DNA of 64,000 nt from UBA4742 sp963773335 (GCA_963773335.1 CAVZAT010000004.1:1364001-1428000); one strand, 5' to 3'; shown: positions 1 through 10,194, counted from the first letter of the stretch. Notes: a model not told the origin generated them from the letters alone. Numbers and translations are program-made.

Positions 1-2333
1 CGGGACGCACGCCGGACCCCTGATCGATGATGCGAAGGTGGACTCGGTCGGCCACCTGACCCGCCTCGATGCGCAGCGGGCGATCATCGGGTGAATAGCG
101 CAGGGCGTTGGACACCACGTTGGCCACCACCCGCTCGAGCAGGCCGGGATCGGCCAGAACCCTCGGGAGCTGCTCGGACACGTGGATCTCGATGGGTGTG
201 CTGAGCTGGCTGAGGCTGGCCAGGGCCTGGGCCACCACCTCCTCGAGGGCGACCGGGCGCAGGTCGACCTCGAGCACGCCGCTCTCCAGCCGGCTCATGT
301 CGAGCAGGTTCCCGACCAGGATGTTGAGCCGGTCGGCCTCCTCGTCGATGGTGGCCAGGAACACCTGACGGGCCTCCGGCGTCCACTCCACGTCGTCCTG
401 CAACAGGCTGGTGGCTGACGCCTTGATCGAGGCCAGCGGTGTGCGCAGGTCGTGGGAGACGGCGCGGAGGATGGCCGTTCGCAGCTCGTCGGCCTCGGCC
501 AGCGCCGCGGCGTCGGCCGCCTCGCCCCGGAGTCGGCGCCGCTCCAGGGCGGAGCTGAGCTGGGCGGCGAACACCCGCAGCACCCGCTCGTCGTCGAGGG
601 TGAGCGCCGGCCCCTCGTAGACCACCACGGCGCCACCGACCAGGGCCACGTTGCGGTGCCCGGTGGGGGTCGACGGAGCCGGTGACCCGGCGAAGGCCTC
701 CACCTTCCAGCCCCCGTCGGGCACGGGGGTCAGCAGGCTCACCGCGTCCAGCTCGAAGGTGGTGCGCAGATGCGTCACCATCTCGTCGACCGCGTCGTCG
801 TCGCCGACCAGGCCGCCGGCCACCCGGGCCAGGGCCTCGGCCTCGGCCCGGGCGTGGGCCGAATCGGCCGATCGCGTGGACAGCTTGTTGACCAGGGTGG
901 CCACGATGCCCGCCACCAGCAGGAAGGTCACCAACGCAACCAGGTTCTGGCCCTCGGCGATGGTGAAGGTGTGGACGGGCTGGGTGAAGAACCAGTTCAC
1001 GACGAGCGACGCAGCCACGGCCGCCACCACCGCCGGCCACAGCCCGCCGATCAGGGCGACCACGATGACCAGCACCAGGAACAGCAGCATGTCGGTGGTG
1101 AGGTTGACCTGGTGTCGCAGAGCGGTCAGCACCAAGGTCATGAGCGGGATGCCGACCAGCGCCACCAGCGCGGCGATCACCTGCCGGCGAGTGGAGAGCC
1201 GGGGGCGGCGGTTGCGCCGCACCAGCGAGACCGACGCCAAGCCGGGCTGGTCGGTGGCGGGGCGGTCCTGGCCGATGACGTGCACGTCTATGCCGCTGGC
1301 CTCGCGCAGCACGGCGTTGATGACCGAGCCTCGGGTGAGCTCGGCCCAGCGAGAACGCCGGGTGGCGCCCAGCACCAGCTGGGTGGCGTTCTCGGCCCGG
1401 GCGAACTGGGTCAGCGCCGGAGCCACTTCACCACCGATGACCTCGTGGTACTCGCCCCCCAGGTCGGACAGCAGCCGCCGGTGCACCTCGAGCAGCTCCG
1501 AGGGACCGGCCGCCAGGCCGTCGCTGGCCTGCACGTGCACCCCCAGCAGGTCGGCCTTGGCCCGCTGGGCCATGCGGGCGGCGCGACGGATGAGGTCCTC
1601 GCCGCTGGGCGAGCCGGTCACCGCCACCACCACCCGCTCGCGCGTCTCCCAGGGGCCTTCGATCCCCTGGGCCGTCCATGTAGTCGTGCAGGCCGGCATC
1701 GACCTTGTCGGCCACCCACAGCAACGCCAGCTCGCGCAGAGCCGACAGGTTGCCCACCCGGAAGTAGTTGCCCAGGGCGGCGTCGACCTTGTCGACCGCG
1801 TAGATGTTGCCGTGTGCCATTCGCCGGCGCAGCGCCTCAGGGGTCATGTCCACCAGCTCGACCTGGTCCGCAGCCCGGACCACCGCGTCGGGCACCGTCT
1901 CGCGCTGCTTGACCCCGGTGATCCGCTCGACCACGTCGTTGACCGATTCGAGGTGCTGGATGTTGACGGTCGTGATCACATCGATGCCGGCATCGAGGGC
2001 CTGGTCGATGTCCTCGTAGCGTTTGGCGTGGCGCGAGCCGGGCACGTTGGTGTGGGCCATCTCGTCGATCAGCACCACCTCGGGGCGCCGGGCCAGGACA
2101 GCCTCGATGTCGAGCTCCTCGAAGGCGGCGCCGCGATGGGTCATCACCCGCCGGGGCACGATCTCGAGGTCGCGCAACTGCGCCGCGGTCTTCGGTCGCC
2201 CGTGGGTCTCGACGAAGCCCACCACCACGTCGGTGCCGCGACCATGTCGCCGCCAGCCCTCGTCGAGCATGGCGAAGGTCTTGCCCACGCCGGGCGCAGC
2301 CCCGAGGTAGATCCGAAGGTGACCGCGGGACAT
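1..2333 (-). CDS. kdpD: KdpD osmosensitive K+ channel sensor histidine kinase, C-terminus cut by window edge
   Basis: This is the membrane sensor kinase that controls kdpFABC in response to K+ limitation. The N-terminal KdpD domain starts MSRGHLRIYLGAAPGVGKTF, with the Walker-type GAAPGVGKT at residues 11-19. A Usp-like domain, a four-helix DUF4118 membrane region (about 1000-1220), a GAF-like region and a HisKA domain follow. The H-box SHDLRTPLASIKA is near 430-470 and the N-box VVANVVSNALRYSP near 90-130. The protein runs off the window inside the G1 box (DQGSGV). One single-base indel near 1675, in a GG/CCC context, shifts the frame between HDYMDG and QGIEGPWETRERV; both sides are clearly KdpD. 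The gene begins 38 bp after kdpC ends and has its own -10-like box. Its partner kdpE is not in the window and may lie beyond the left edge. Confidence 0.95.
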
Positions 2334-2339
2334 GACGGC

Positions 2340-2345
2340 AGTCTA
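2340..2345 (-). promoter_or_regulatory. Putative -10 box of a leaderless kdpD promoter
   Basis: On the minus strand TAGACT is followed by six bases and then the kdpD ATG. This spacing would place the transcription start at or next to the start codon. No clear -35 is seen. It would allow kdpD to be transcribed separately from kdpFABC. Confidence 0.45.
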
Positions 2346-2371
2346 CGAACCGTTGGTGCGCGCGCCGGCGG

Positions 2372-2998
2372 TCACGATCGCGTGGCCCGGTCGAGCGCCA
2401 GGTTGAGCTCGAGCACGTTCACACCCGGATCGCCGAGGAAACCCGCCGGCCGCGAGTCGGTGTAGGTGTCGACGAGGTGGTCGACCGTGGACGGGCTGAG
2501 CCCGCGGGCCCGGGCCACTCGTGGCGCCTGGAGCCGGGCGTTGGCCACCGAGATCTGCGGATCCACACCCGAGGCGGAGGACGTCACCGCGTCCACCGGC
2601 ACCGTGGCGTTCGAGGGCAGGCCGTTGAGCTTGCGATAGGCCGCCACGCGTTGCGACACCAGCTTCAGGAAGGTCGAGTTGTCGGGTCCGTAGTTGGAGC
2701 CGCCCGAGTTCATCTCGGTCAGGTCCTTCGGGTCGCCGGGCTGGCCGTCGGAACCCAGTGCGCCGGTGGCCGTCTGGCCGGCGGCCGAGGGCCGGCTCTG
2801 GAAGTACTGGTTGCCGGTGAAGGTCTGGCCCAGCAGCTTGGAGCCGACCACCTGGCCGTCGACCTTCACCAACGAGCCGTTGGCCGAGCCGTTGAACACG
2901 CCCTGGGCCACCAGGGTGACCACCAGCGGGTAGGCCAGCCCGAGCACCACCGTGAGCACGAGGACCATGCGCAGGGCAGGTAGCAGTTGTCGACGCAT
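2372..2998 (-). CDS. kdpC: KdpC, K+-transporting ATPase subunit C
   Basis: KdpC is the single-span subunit that stabilises the KdpFABC complex and assists ATP binding by KdpB. The reading frame is intact at 208 aa, close to the family norm. It starts MRRQLLPALRMVLVLTVVLG with one membrane segment at about residues 10-32. Family motifs include GQTFTGNQYFQSRPSA, NSGGSNYGPDN and a C-terminal block ending in PGVNVLELNLALD. The ATG overlaps the kdpB stop as TGATG, so translation is probably coupled. Confidence 0.95.
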   Translation of the reverse strand: MRRQLLPALRMVLVLTVVLGLAYPLVVTLVAQGVFNGSANGSLVKVDGQVVGSKLLGQTFTGNQYFQSRPSAAGQTATGALGSDGQPGDPKDLTEMNSGGSNYGPDNSTFLKLVSQRVAAYRKLNGLPSNATVPVDAVTSSASGVDPQISVANARLQAPRVARARGLSPSTVDHLVDTYTDSRPAGFLGDPGVNVLELNLALDRATRS

Positions 2999-5106
2999 CA
3001 CTTCACTCCCAGGGCGGTGATGACCAGGTCGATGAGCTTGATGCCCACGAACGGGGCGATCAGGCCCCCCAGGCCGTAGATGAGGATGTTCCGCCGCAGC
3101 ACGGCCGCCGCTCCCGCCGGCCCGGAACTTCACGCCGCGCAGCGCCAGCGGGATGAGGGCCACGATGATCAGGGCGTTGAAGATGACCGCCGAGAGGATG
3201 GCCGAGTTCGGGCTGGACAGGTGCATGATGTTCAGCGTCTTGAGCGCCGGGAAGACGCCCTCGAACATGGCCGGGATGATGGCGAAGTACTTGGCCACGT
3301 CGTTGGCGATGGAGAAGGTGGTCAGCGAGCCGCGGGTGATCAGCAGCTGCTTGCCGATCTCGACGATCTCGATGAGCTTCGTCGGGTTCGAGTCGAGGTC
3401 CACCATGTTGCCGGCCTCTTTGGCGGCCTGGGTGCCGGTGTTCATGGCCACGCCCACGTCGGCCTGGGCCAGGGCGGGGGCATCGTTGGTGCCGTCGCCG
3501 GTCATGGCCACCAGGAACCCGCCGGCCTGCTCCTTGCGGATGAGGGCCATCTTGTCCTCGGGCGTGGCCTCGGCCAGGAAGTCGTCGACGCCGGCTTCGG
3601 TGGCGATGGCGGCCGCGGTCATGGGGTTGTCGCCGGTGATCATCACCGTGCGGATGCCCATGGCCCGCAGCTCGTCGAACCGCTCGCGCATGCCCGACTT
3701 CACGACGTCCTTGAGCTGGATGACGCCCATGACCTTGAAGTCGTCGACCACCACCAGCGGCGTGCCGCCCTGGGTGGCGATCTCCTCGACCGCGCCGTCG
3801 AGCTCGGCGAGGGACCGTGCCCCCTTCGGCCACCACGTACTTCTTGACCGAGTCGGCCGCGCCCTTGCGCACCTGGCGTCCCTCGAAGTCGAGCCCGCTC
3901 ATGCGGGTCTGGGCCGTGAACGGCACCAGCTCGGCACCGGGCAGGTCATGGGCCTCCAGGCCGTACTGCTCCTTGGCCAGCACCACGATGGAGCGGCCCT
4001 CGGGGGTCTCGTCGGCCAGCGACGAGAGCTGGGCGGCCTCGGCCAGGTCGGCCTCGCTCACGCCGGGCATGGGGACGAAGGAGGCCGCCTGTCGGTTGCC
4101 CAGGGTGATGGTGCCGGTCTTGTCCAGCAGCAGGGTGGAGCAGTCGCCGGCGGCCTCCACCGCCCGACCCGACATGGCCAGCACGTTGCGTTGCACCAGG
4201 CGGTCCATGCCGGCGATGCCGATGGCCGACAGCAGCGCCCCGATCGTGGTCGGGATCAGGCAGACGAGCAGGGCCACCAGCACCACGATCTGCTGCTCGC
4301 CCCCGAGTAGATGGCGAAGGGCTGGAGGGTGACGGTGGCCAGCAGGAAGATGATGGTCAGGCCCGACAGCAAGATGTTGAGGGCGATCTCGTTGGGGGTC
4401 TTCTGGCGGCTGGCGCCCTCCACCAACGAGATCATGCGGTCGAGGAAGGTCTCGCCCGGCTTGGCCGTGATCCGCACCACGATGCGGTCCGAGAGCACCC
4501 GGGTGCCGCCGGTGACCGCCGAGCGATCGCCGCCGGACTCCCGGATGACCGGGGCCGACTCGCCGGTGATGGCCGACTCGTCGACCGAGGCGATGCCGTC
4601 GATGATCTCGCCGTCACCGGGGATCATCTCGCCGGCCACCACCACGCACTCGTCGCCCACCGCCAGCTCGGGGCTGGGCACCTCGACCATGGCGCCGTCG
4701 GGCCGGCGGACGTTGGCGATGGTGTCGGCCTTGGCCTTGCGCAGCGAGTCGGCCTGGGCCTTGCCCCGGCCCTCGGCCATGGCCTCGGCGAAGTTGGCGA
4801 AGAGCACGGTGAACCACAACCAGGCGGCCACCAGCCCGGCGAACAGGTTCTCGCTGCCCGAGGAGCTGCCCAGATCCCGGAAGAAGAAGATGGTGGTGAG
4901 CACCGAGCCCACCTCGACCACCATCATCACGGGGTTCTTGGCCATCTTGCGGGGGTCGAGCTTGATGAAGCTGTCGACCACGGCGCGCCGCATGATGGCC
5001 CGGTCGAACAGGCTCTTGTGCTCCTTGTTGTGCGCGTCGCGGGAATCGCGTCGCCGAGGCTCGGTTCGGGCTGGTCGGGTTCGTCGACGTGGACGGTGGC
5101 GGTCAT
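2998..5106 (-). CDS. kdpB: KdpB, K+-transporting P-type ATPase catalytic subunit (frame broken by indels)
   Basis: KdpB is the ATP-hydrolysing subunit of the Kdp K+ pump in the plasma membrane. All P-type ATPase signatures are present: TGES (actuator domain), DKTGTIT (phosphorylated Asp), ITGDNPMTA and GDGTNDAPAL. The coding frame changes near 5050, 4305, 3815 and 3120. At 4305 the sequence has five Gs where the family protein needs six (YSGGEQQIVVL), and at 3120 one G too many in GVKFRPAG. A missing C near 5050 restores DAHNKEHKSLFDRAI. These breaks look like homopolymer errors rather than gene decay. The ATG at 5106 gives the start MTATVHVDEPDQPEPS. An apparent KdpB-KdpC fusion in one frame is caused by the indel near 3120. 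Confidence 0.93.
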
Positions 5107-5116
5107 GACCTCGCTC

Positions 5117-7031
5117 CTAGTGGGTCAACTGCTCGACGATCGGGCCGAGCGCGAGGACGGGGAAGTAGGTCAGACCGACCACGATCACGATGACGCCGAC
5201 GAGCAGGCCGGTGAAGAGCGGCTGCCGGTGGGGAAGGTGCCGGCCGAGGCGGGCACCGGCTGCTTGCGGGCCAGCGAGCCAGCGATGGCCAGCGCGGGCA
5301 CCATCAGGACGAAGCGACCCACCAGCATGGACAGGCCGAGCGTGGTGTTGTACCAGGTGGTCGCGCCGTTCAGTCCGGCGAAGGCCGAGCCGTTGTTGTT
5401 GCCGGCCGAGGTGAAGGCGTAGATCACCTCGCTCAACCCGTGCGGAGCCGCGGGTGTTGAAGATCGACGCCTTGGCGCCCGGTAACAGCACCGACGCGCC
5501 GGCGAAGCCGAGCACGACCAGCGGCACGGCCAGGATGTAGATCACCACCAGCTTCATCTCGGCGGCCTGGATCTTCTTGCCCAGGTACTCGGGCGTGCGG
5601 CCCACCATCAGCCCGGCGATGAACACGGCCAGCAGCACGAAGATCAACATGCCGTAGAGCCCGGCGCCCACGCCGCCGGGCTGACCTCACCCAGCATCAT
5701 GTTGCACCATCGGGGCCATGCCGCCCAGCGGGGTGAGGCTGTCGTGCATGCAGTCGACCGCGCCGTTGGACGTGCCCGTGGTGGAGCCGGCGTACAGCCC
5801 ACAGGTGGCCGGCCCGAACCGGGTGTCCTTGCCCTCCATGTTGCCGCCGGACTGGGTGGAGGTGGCCGCCTGGTTGGCGCCCCGACTGGTGAGCTGGGGG
5901 TTGCCGTGGATCTCCGCGCCCATGGCCAGGGCCGCCACCGCGATCCACAGCACGAACATGGCCGCGAACAGCACCCAGCCCTGCTTCTGGTCCTTGACCA
6001 TGCGACCGAAGGCGTAGGTCAGGGCGAACGGGATGAGCAGCAGCGACGCGATCTGCAGCAGGTTGGTGAACCGTTGGGGTTCTCGAAGGGGTGCGCCGAG
6101 TTGGCGTTGAGGAAGCCGCCGCCGTTGGTGCCCAGCTCCTTGATGGCCTCCTGGCTGGCGATGGGACCGCCGGGGATCGACCTGCGACCGGCGTGCTGCG
6201 ACGGTGCGGGCCACGGTGTTGGCCTCCAGGCTCTGGATCACGCCCTGGCTCGACAAGACCAGGGCCAGGATGAACGCCAGCGGCAGCAGGATCCGGACGA
6301 TCCCCCGCGTCAGGTCCACCCAGAAGTTGCCGATGGTGTTGGCCCGGCGGCGGACCAGACCCCGGATGAGGGCCACGGCCACGGCCAGGCCCACCGCGGC
6401 CGAGGCGAAGTTCTGCACGGCCAGCCCCGCCATCTGGGTGAGGTAGCTCATGGTCGACTCGCCCGCGTAGTTCTGCCAGTTCGTGTTGGTCACGAAGCTG
6501 GTGGCGGTGTTGAACGAGGTCTGCGGCGAGACGGCCTTGAGCCCGTTCGGGTTGAACGGCAGCCCGCCCTGGAGCCGCTGCAGCGCATAGACCACCAGCA
6601 CCGACATCAGGCTGAAGGCCAGCAGGGACAGGGCGTAGGTGCTCCAGCGCTGCTCGCGGGTCTCGTCGATGCCGCAGATGCGGTAGACGAGGCGCTCGAC
6701 GGGCAGGAAGACCCGGTCGCCGGGGGCGTGGGGTCGGTCCAGGCCCGGTCGTCGGGGCGGGGCCCGGGAGGGGACGCGGCCACCGCCGTCGTGGTGGTGC
6801 CGGCGGTGGCACCCACCTCGTCGGCCACAGCTTCGACCGCGCCCGAGCAGGGCGACAGCCTCGGTGCTTGTCGTGGTCGGTGGCGGCGTCGGCCAGGGCG
6901 GCCTTGGCGTCGTGGGCGTCGGCGTCGAGAGCGGTGGTGAAGACGGCCGCGATGTAGGGCCCGAGCAGTCGGGTGCCGCCCACGATCACCAGGACGAGCA
7001 CCAGCAGCTGGATCCAGCCCGCGGCCGTCAT
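5117..7031 (-). CDS. kdpA: KdpA, K+-transporting ATPase channel-like subunit (frame broken by indels)
   Basis: KdpA binds and conducts K+ in the KdpFABC complex. It starts MTAAGWIQLLVLVLVIVGGT and its ATG overlaps the kdpF stop (TGATG). Family blocks seen across frames are SFVTNTNWQNYAGESTMSY, ELGTNGGGFLNANSAHPFEN, MHDSLTPLGGM, VGRTPEYLGKKI and SAGNNNGSAFAGLNGATTW; it ends GPIVEQLTH. About seven single-base indels shift the frame, at roughly 6870, 6735, 6190, 6075, 5690, 5450 and 5225. Between the first helix (ending PYIAAVF) and PGDRVFLPVERLVYRICG there is an Ala/Asp/Thr/Pro-rich stretch of about 70 residues, absent from E. coli KdpA. The TAG stop at 5117-5119 lies 11 bp before the kdpB start. 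Confidence 0.92.
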
Positions 7032-7120
7032 CAGAATCGCTCCGGGAACACGAGCGAGACCACGAGGTAGACCGTCAGCAGCACGGCGATGACCAGCCCG
7101 ACGATGTTGTCGGCGGTCAT
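7031..7120 (-). CDS. kdpF: KdpF, small membrane subunit of the Kdp K+ pump
   Basis: A 29-residue single-helix peptide, MTADNIVGLVIAVLLTVYLV followed by VSLVFPERF. The length and the ending in PERF are typical of actinobacterial KdpF. Its TGA overlaps the kdpA ATG (TGATG), giving the standard kdpFABC order. KdpF stabilises the complex in the membrane. Confidence 0.9.
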   Translation of the reverse strand: MTADNIVGLVIAVLLTVYLVVSLVFPERF

Positions 7121-7253
7121 GGCGTGCTCTGGGGTCGTGAGGGGCGCTGGCGCCGGCGTCTTCGGAGCCGATGATGTGGTCGCAGGCCTTGACCAGCAAC
7201 ACCATCAACCCGAAGAAGAGGCCGATCACCACGAGATAGATCACGTCTGCCAT
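7117..7253 (-). CDS. Small single-helix membrane protein upstream of kdpF
   Basis: The ORF starts MADVIYLVVIGLFFGLMVLL and continues VKACDHIIGSEDAG, which is one hydrophobic helix followed by a short polar tail of about 40-45 residues. The open frame does not stop cleanly before kdpF. A one-base shift near 7140-7150 would end it at TGA overlapping the kdpF ATG as ATGA. Small one-helix ORFs are found before kdpF in other actinobacteria, but I know no function. It may be an accessory Kdp peptide. Confidence 0.6.
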
Positions 7254-7336
7254 GAGGCCGTTGTACGCCCCGCGCCGCCCCGCCCGAGCCGTCTTAGCGC
7301 GTGATTATCGAAACGCCGACGCCTCTTGACGGGGCC
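7254..7336 (-). promoter_or_regulatory. Intergenic region upstream of the kdp operon, presumed operator/promoter
   Basis: This 83-bp gap, with an AT-richer centre near 7298-7310 (CGATAATCACGC on the minus strand), is the only non-coding DNA before the first kdp ORF. It is the expected site for a KdpE operator. GATAAT at about 7303-7308 is a possible -10 but has no convincing -35. No riboswitch-like structure is apparent. Confidence 0.35.
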
Positions 7337-8227
7337 TTATCCATGGCCGGTTGGTTGGCCCAGGCTCCCGACCGAAGCGCTGCCAGGGGCGCAGGCCGCC
7401 AGGCCCGGCCGCTGGACCGACGCCACCCGGCTCGGCGGAAGCCGCCCGACGCAGCGCTTCGCCGTCCGGGGCAAAGCAGGCTCCGGCTGCGGCCGGGCCG
7501 GCAGGCCAGCCAGGGCGGCGCCGACCTGATCGGCCAGCGCCACTGCCACCAGCAGGCGATCCTCGCCCAACAGCACGCCGGGAGTCGGGCTGAGCGTGAA
7601 GGTGCCCACCACCCGACCCTGCCCGTGGGCGGCCAGGGTCACGCCTTTGCTGGGCAGACCGAGGGTGTCGGTCCCCCACCCCAGATCGCCCCACCGCACT
7701 CGTGCGTCGTGACCCAGTGAGGGCAACTGCTCGTCGGCCACGCCGCTGGCGAAGCGGCAATCGCGCAGCATCAGCAGGTCACGCAGCTCGAGCGAGACCG
7801 CCAGGATCAGGTGGTCGACCGACTCCCCCTGGGCGGCCAGTTCGGCCGCATAGTGGATGCGACCGATGTCCTCGCGACCCCGTCGGGCCTCGTCGCGTTG
7901 GCGCAGGGCCCAGGAGGCGAGCTGACCGACGGCCAGGCCCACCACCAACAACAGCCCGGCGGTGAGAGCATCCTCGCCGTTGGCGATGCGAGGCGAGTTG
8001 TACGGCACCGTGAAGAAGAACTCGAACCAGAAGGCGGCCGAAACCGCGGACAGCGCCGCGGCCACCCGCCGACCGGTGACGGCCACAGCCACCACCACGA
8101 CCACCATGACCAGCGCGACGTTGGTGTGCGCGAGATGGTCGCGCACCGGGAGCAGGGCCAGCGCCACGACCGGAGGGCCGAGCACGGCTCCGGCCAGGGC
8201 CAGGCGATCGACCGTGACGCGTTCCAT
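7337..8227 (-). CDS. DUF4118 (KdpD-type four-helix) membrane protein
   Basis: The 296-residue protein has four hydrophobic segments between about residues 12 and 110, containing FWFEFFFTVPYNSPRIANGE. This is the signature of the DUF4118 membrane module of KdpD. A short helical linker (SWALRQRDEARRGRED) and a GAF-like domain follow (EDRLLVAVALADQVGAALAG near 7510-7570). There is no HisKA or ATPase domain. It lies directly upstream of the kdp operon on the same strand, so a role in sensing K+ or turgor beside KdpD is plausible inference. The Pro/Ala-rich C-terminus after about residue 250 may be misframed: another frame there gives a more protein-like tail (ACFAPDGEALRRAAS). TAGACC lies eight bases before the ATG. 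Confidence 0.75.
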   Translation of the reverse strand: MERVTVDRLALAGAVLGPPVVALALLPVRDHLAHTNVALVMVVVVVAVAVTGRRVAAALSAVSAAFWFEFFFTVPYNSPRIANGEDALTAGLLLVVGLAVGQLASWALRQRDEARRGREDIGRIHYAAELAAQGESVDHLILAVSLELRDLLMLRDCRFASGVADEQLPSLGHDARVRWGDLGWGTDTLGLPSKGVTLAAHGQGRVVGTFTLSPTPGVLLGEDRLLVAVALADQVGAALAGLPARPQPEPALPRTAKRCVGRLPPSRVASVQRPGLAACAPGSASVGSLGQPTGHG

Positions 8228-8301
8228 GGCTCCGGTCTAGCGCCCTCGGATGGCTTCCGACCCCGGCTTAGCGGGATCTTGACGCGGCTCCCGTAACGGG
8301 T
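8228..8301. other. Short intergenic region with a weak hairpin
   Basis: This stretch separates the DUF4118 gene from the 3' end of the exporter cluster. On the minus strand CCCGTTACGGG just after the upstream stop could form a 4-bp stem. It has no T-run, so it is at most a weak terminator. Confidence 0.25.
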
Positions 8302-8973
8302 TCAACCTCCGGATCCGATGCCACCCGCAGCCGTACCACCCGAGCCGGCATCGGTCACGCGGGTGGCCGACACCGTACCGTCGGAGCCGGTCGAGCCCTG
8401 GACCACCAAGGTCTCGCCCGGCCGGATGGCGCTGACGCTCGACGGCGCCGTCTTGGTCAGCGTGGTCCCCGACGGGGAGGTGGTGACCTTCACGATGCTG
8501 CCGTCGGGCTGGGACAGGTAGATGGTGTTGCCGTCGACGAGCTTCACCGTCCCGGTGGTGGCACCGCCCGGGCCACTCCCGCCGAACCCCCCGAAACCAC
8601 CGGCTCCCGAGGCGCCCGAACCGCGCGTAGCCGCGGACCCGGCGCCGCGCCCGGCCCCGAAGCGCGAGGCGAGCGCGGCCGCCAGCGACGAGGCCGAGGT
8701 GGTGGACGAGCTGCCCCGTGACTTCTGGAGCCGGACGCCGCCGTACACGCCGAGGCCCGCCACCAGCAGCAGGACCAGGACGGCGGTGAGCGTGCCCACG
8801 CGCCGACGGTGGGCGGGCAACGCCAGCTCGTCCTCGGGGTCGTAGGGGGACTCGACGTCATCGTCGACCGAGGTCGGTGTGGCCGCGAAGCGGGCCGGCG
8901 GGGGCGGGGGCTCGGAAGGCGAGTCGGCGGTGGCGGTCATGGCCGTCTCCTGTTCACTGCTGGCGTCAGTCAT
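8302..8973 (-). CDS. Membrane-anchored DUF5666-like protein with Gly-rich linker
   Basis: The protein has 223 residues. An acidic/Pro-rich cytoplasmic N-terminus (about 1-60) is followed by one membrane helix (LTAVLVLLLVAGLGVYGGVR, about 62-82). A Ser/Ala/Gly-rich extracellular linker (about 85-135) leads to a small beta-rich domain (TGTVKLVDGNTIYLSQPDGS ... GETLVVQGSTGSDGTVSATRV) resembling the OB-like DUF5666 domain. It is the last gene of the MacA/MacB-like cluster, 6 bp after the permease. It probably acts outside the membrane with the exporter; function is unknown. Confidence 0.7.
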   Translation of the reverse strand: MTDASSEQETAMTATADSPSEPPPPPARFAATPTSVDDDVESPYDPEDELALPAHRRRVGTLTAVLVLLLVAGLGVYGGVRLQKSRGSSSTTSASSLAAALASRFGAGRGAGSAATRGSGASGAGGFGGFGGSGPGGATTGTVKLVDGNTIYLSQPDGSIVKVTTSPSGTTLTKTAPSSVSAIRPGETLVVQGSTGSDGTVSATRVTDAGSGGTAAGGIGSGG

Positions 8974-8979
8974 GGCGGA

Positions 8980-10190
8980 TCACTCGTATCGGAGGGCGTC
9001 GATGGGGCGCAGCGACGCGGCGCGGTTGGCGGGGTAGATCCCGAAGAACAGGCCCACGGCGAGGGCCACGCCGAAGGCCAGGAAGACCGAGTAGGCCTCG
9101 ACCACGGGCTGGACGCCCACGATCTTGAACCGACTGCCGATCAGGCCCACGGCCACCCCGAGGAGGCCGCCGAGCACGCTGAGCAGCACCGCCTCGACGA
9201 GGAACTGACCCAGGATGTCCAGCTTCTGGGCGCCGATGGCCTTGCGGATGCCGATCTCGCGGGTCCGCTCGGTCACCGTGACCAGCATGATGTTCATCAC
9301 GCCGATGCCGCCCACCAGCAGGGAGATGGCGGCCACGGCGCCCAGCAGCACGGTGAACACCGAGTTGGTGGACCGGCTGGTCGACAGCAGGCTGTCCTGG
9401 CTGAGCACCTGAAAGGCGGCCGTCCCGGTGGCTGTCTTGTGCCGCGAGTCGAGGATCGAGGTGATCTCGGTGGAGGCGGCGTTGGTCTGGCTCCGGGAGG
9501 CGGCCTGGGCCACCACCTGGTTCACATCACCGTTGTCGCCGGTGATGTTGTCCATCACCGAGGTGATTGGAGCGATGACCACGTCGTCCTGGTCCTGCAG
9601 GCCGTTGGAGCCCTTCGACTTGAGCACGCCGACCACCGTCCAGCTGGTGCTGCCGAACTTCACCTGCTTGCCCACCGCGTCCACCCCCGTCCCGAACAGG
9701 TTGTCCACCACGGTGGAGCCCAGCACCACCACCCGACGATCGTTGGTGACGTCGTCGGTGGTGAAGAAGGCGCCGCTGGTGGTCTGGTAGTTGCGGATGC
9801 CGGCGATGTTGGGGGTGGTACCGATGAAGCTCGACGGCGTGTAGCTGTTGCCGTCGTAGGCCCCGGCCACCGAGGCGGTCTTGATCGGGGCCACCTGGGA
9901 CACGTCGGGTGCGCTGGTCTTGTCCTCCAGGGCGTTGACGTCCTGCTCGGTGAGCACGGGCCGGGACGTGAACGATCGGGCCCCGCCGGCGCCGAAGCCG
10001 GCCGGCAGCACGGTCAGGACGTTGGTTCCCAGGCTCTCGAGTTGGTTCTGGACGCTCTGGGAGGAGCCGTTGCCCACGGCCACGAGCACGATCACCGCGC
10101 CCACACCGATCATGATCCCGAGCATGGTCAACGCCGAGCGCAGGCGGTTGGCGTTGACGCCCCGCAAGGCGATGCGGACGTTCTCGAGGT

Positions 10191-10194
<4 letters not shown>
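8980..10194 (-). CDS. MacB-like ABC transporter permease (FtsX family)
   Basis: A 404-residue intact protein with the MacB_PCD/FtsX layout. It has one N-terminal helix (RSALTMLGIMIGVGAVIVLV, about 20-40), a large external domain (about 45-275) and three C-terminal helices (about 280-300, 330-350, 365-385). VTERTREIGIRKAIGAQKLD is the classic MacB-family coupling loop. Family members transport macrolides, peptides or lipoproteins out of the envelope by mechanotransmission. Its ATG overlaps the ATPase stop (ATGA), so the two are translationally coupled. Substrate cannot be told from sequence. Confidence 0.9.

Noticed and set aside
651..2465. Long plus-strand open frame of about 600 codons antisense to kdpD
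   Set aside because: Composition is Ser/Arg/Thr-rich with no domain; it is the usual antisense shadow in very GC-rich DNA, and kdpD on the other strand has clear motifs.
2372..3754. Apparent KdpB-KdpC fusion protein
   Set aside because: The joining stretch (AAEHPHLRPGGPDRPVRGH) is out-of-frame KdpB caused by one extra G near 3120; in the corrected frame KdpB stops at 2998 overlapping the kdpC start.
7254..7336. c-di-AMP (ydaO-type) riboswitch upstream of kdp
   Set aside because: The gap is only 83 bp and shows no ydaO-like conserved segments.
7430..7465. Sixth copy of the stop-adjacent repeat
   Set aside because: Only GAAGCCGCCCGACGC matches; the surrounding bases look coding in another frame (APDGEALRRAAS), so similarity is too short to claim.
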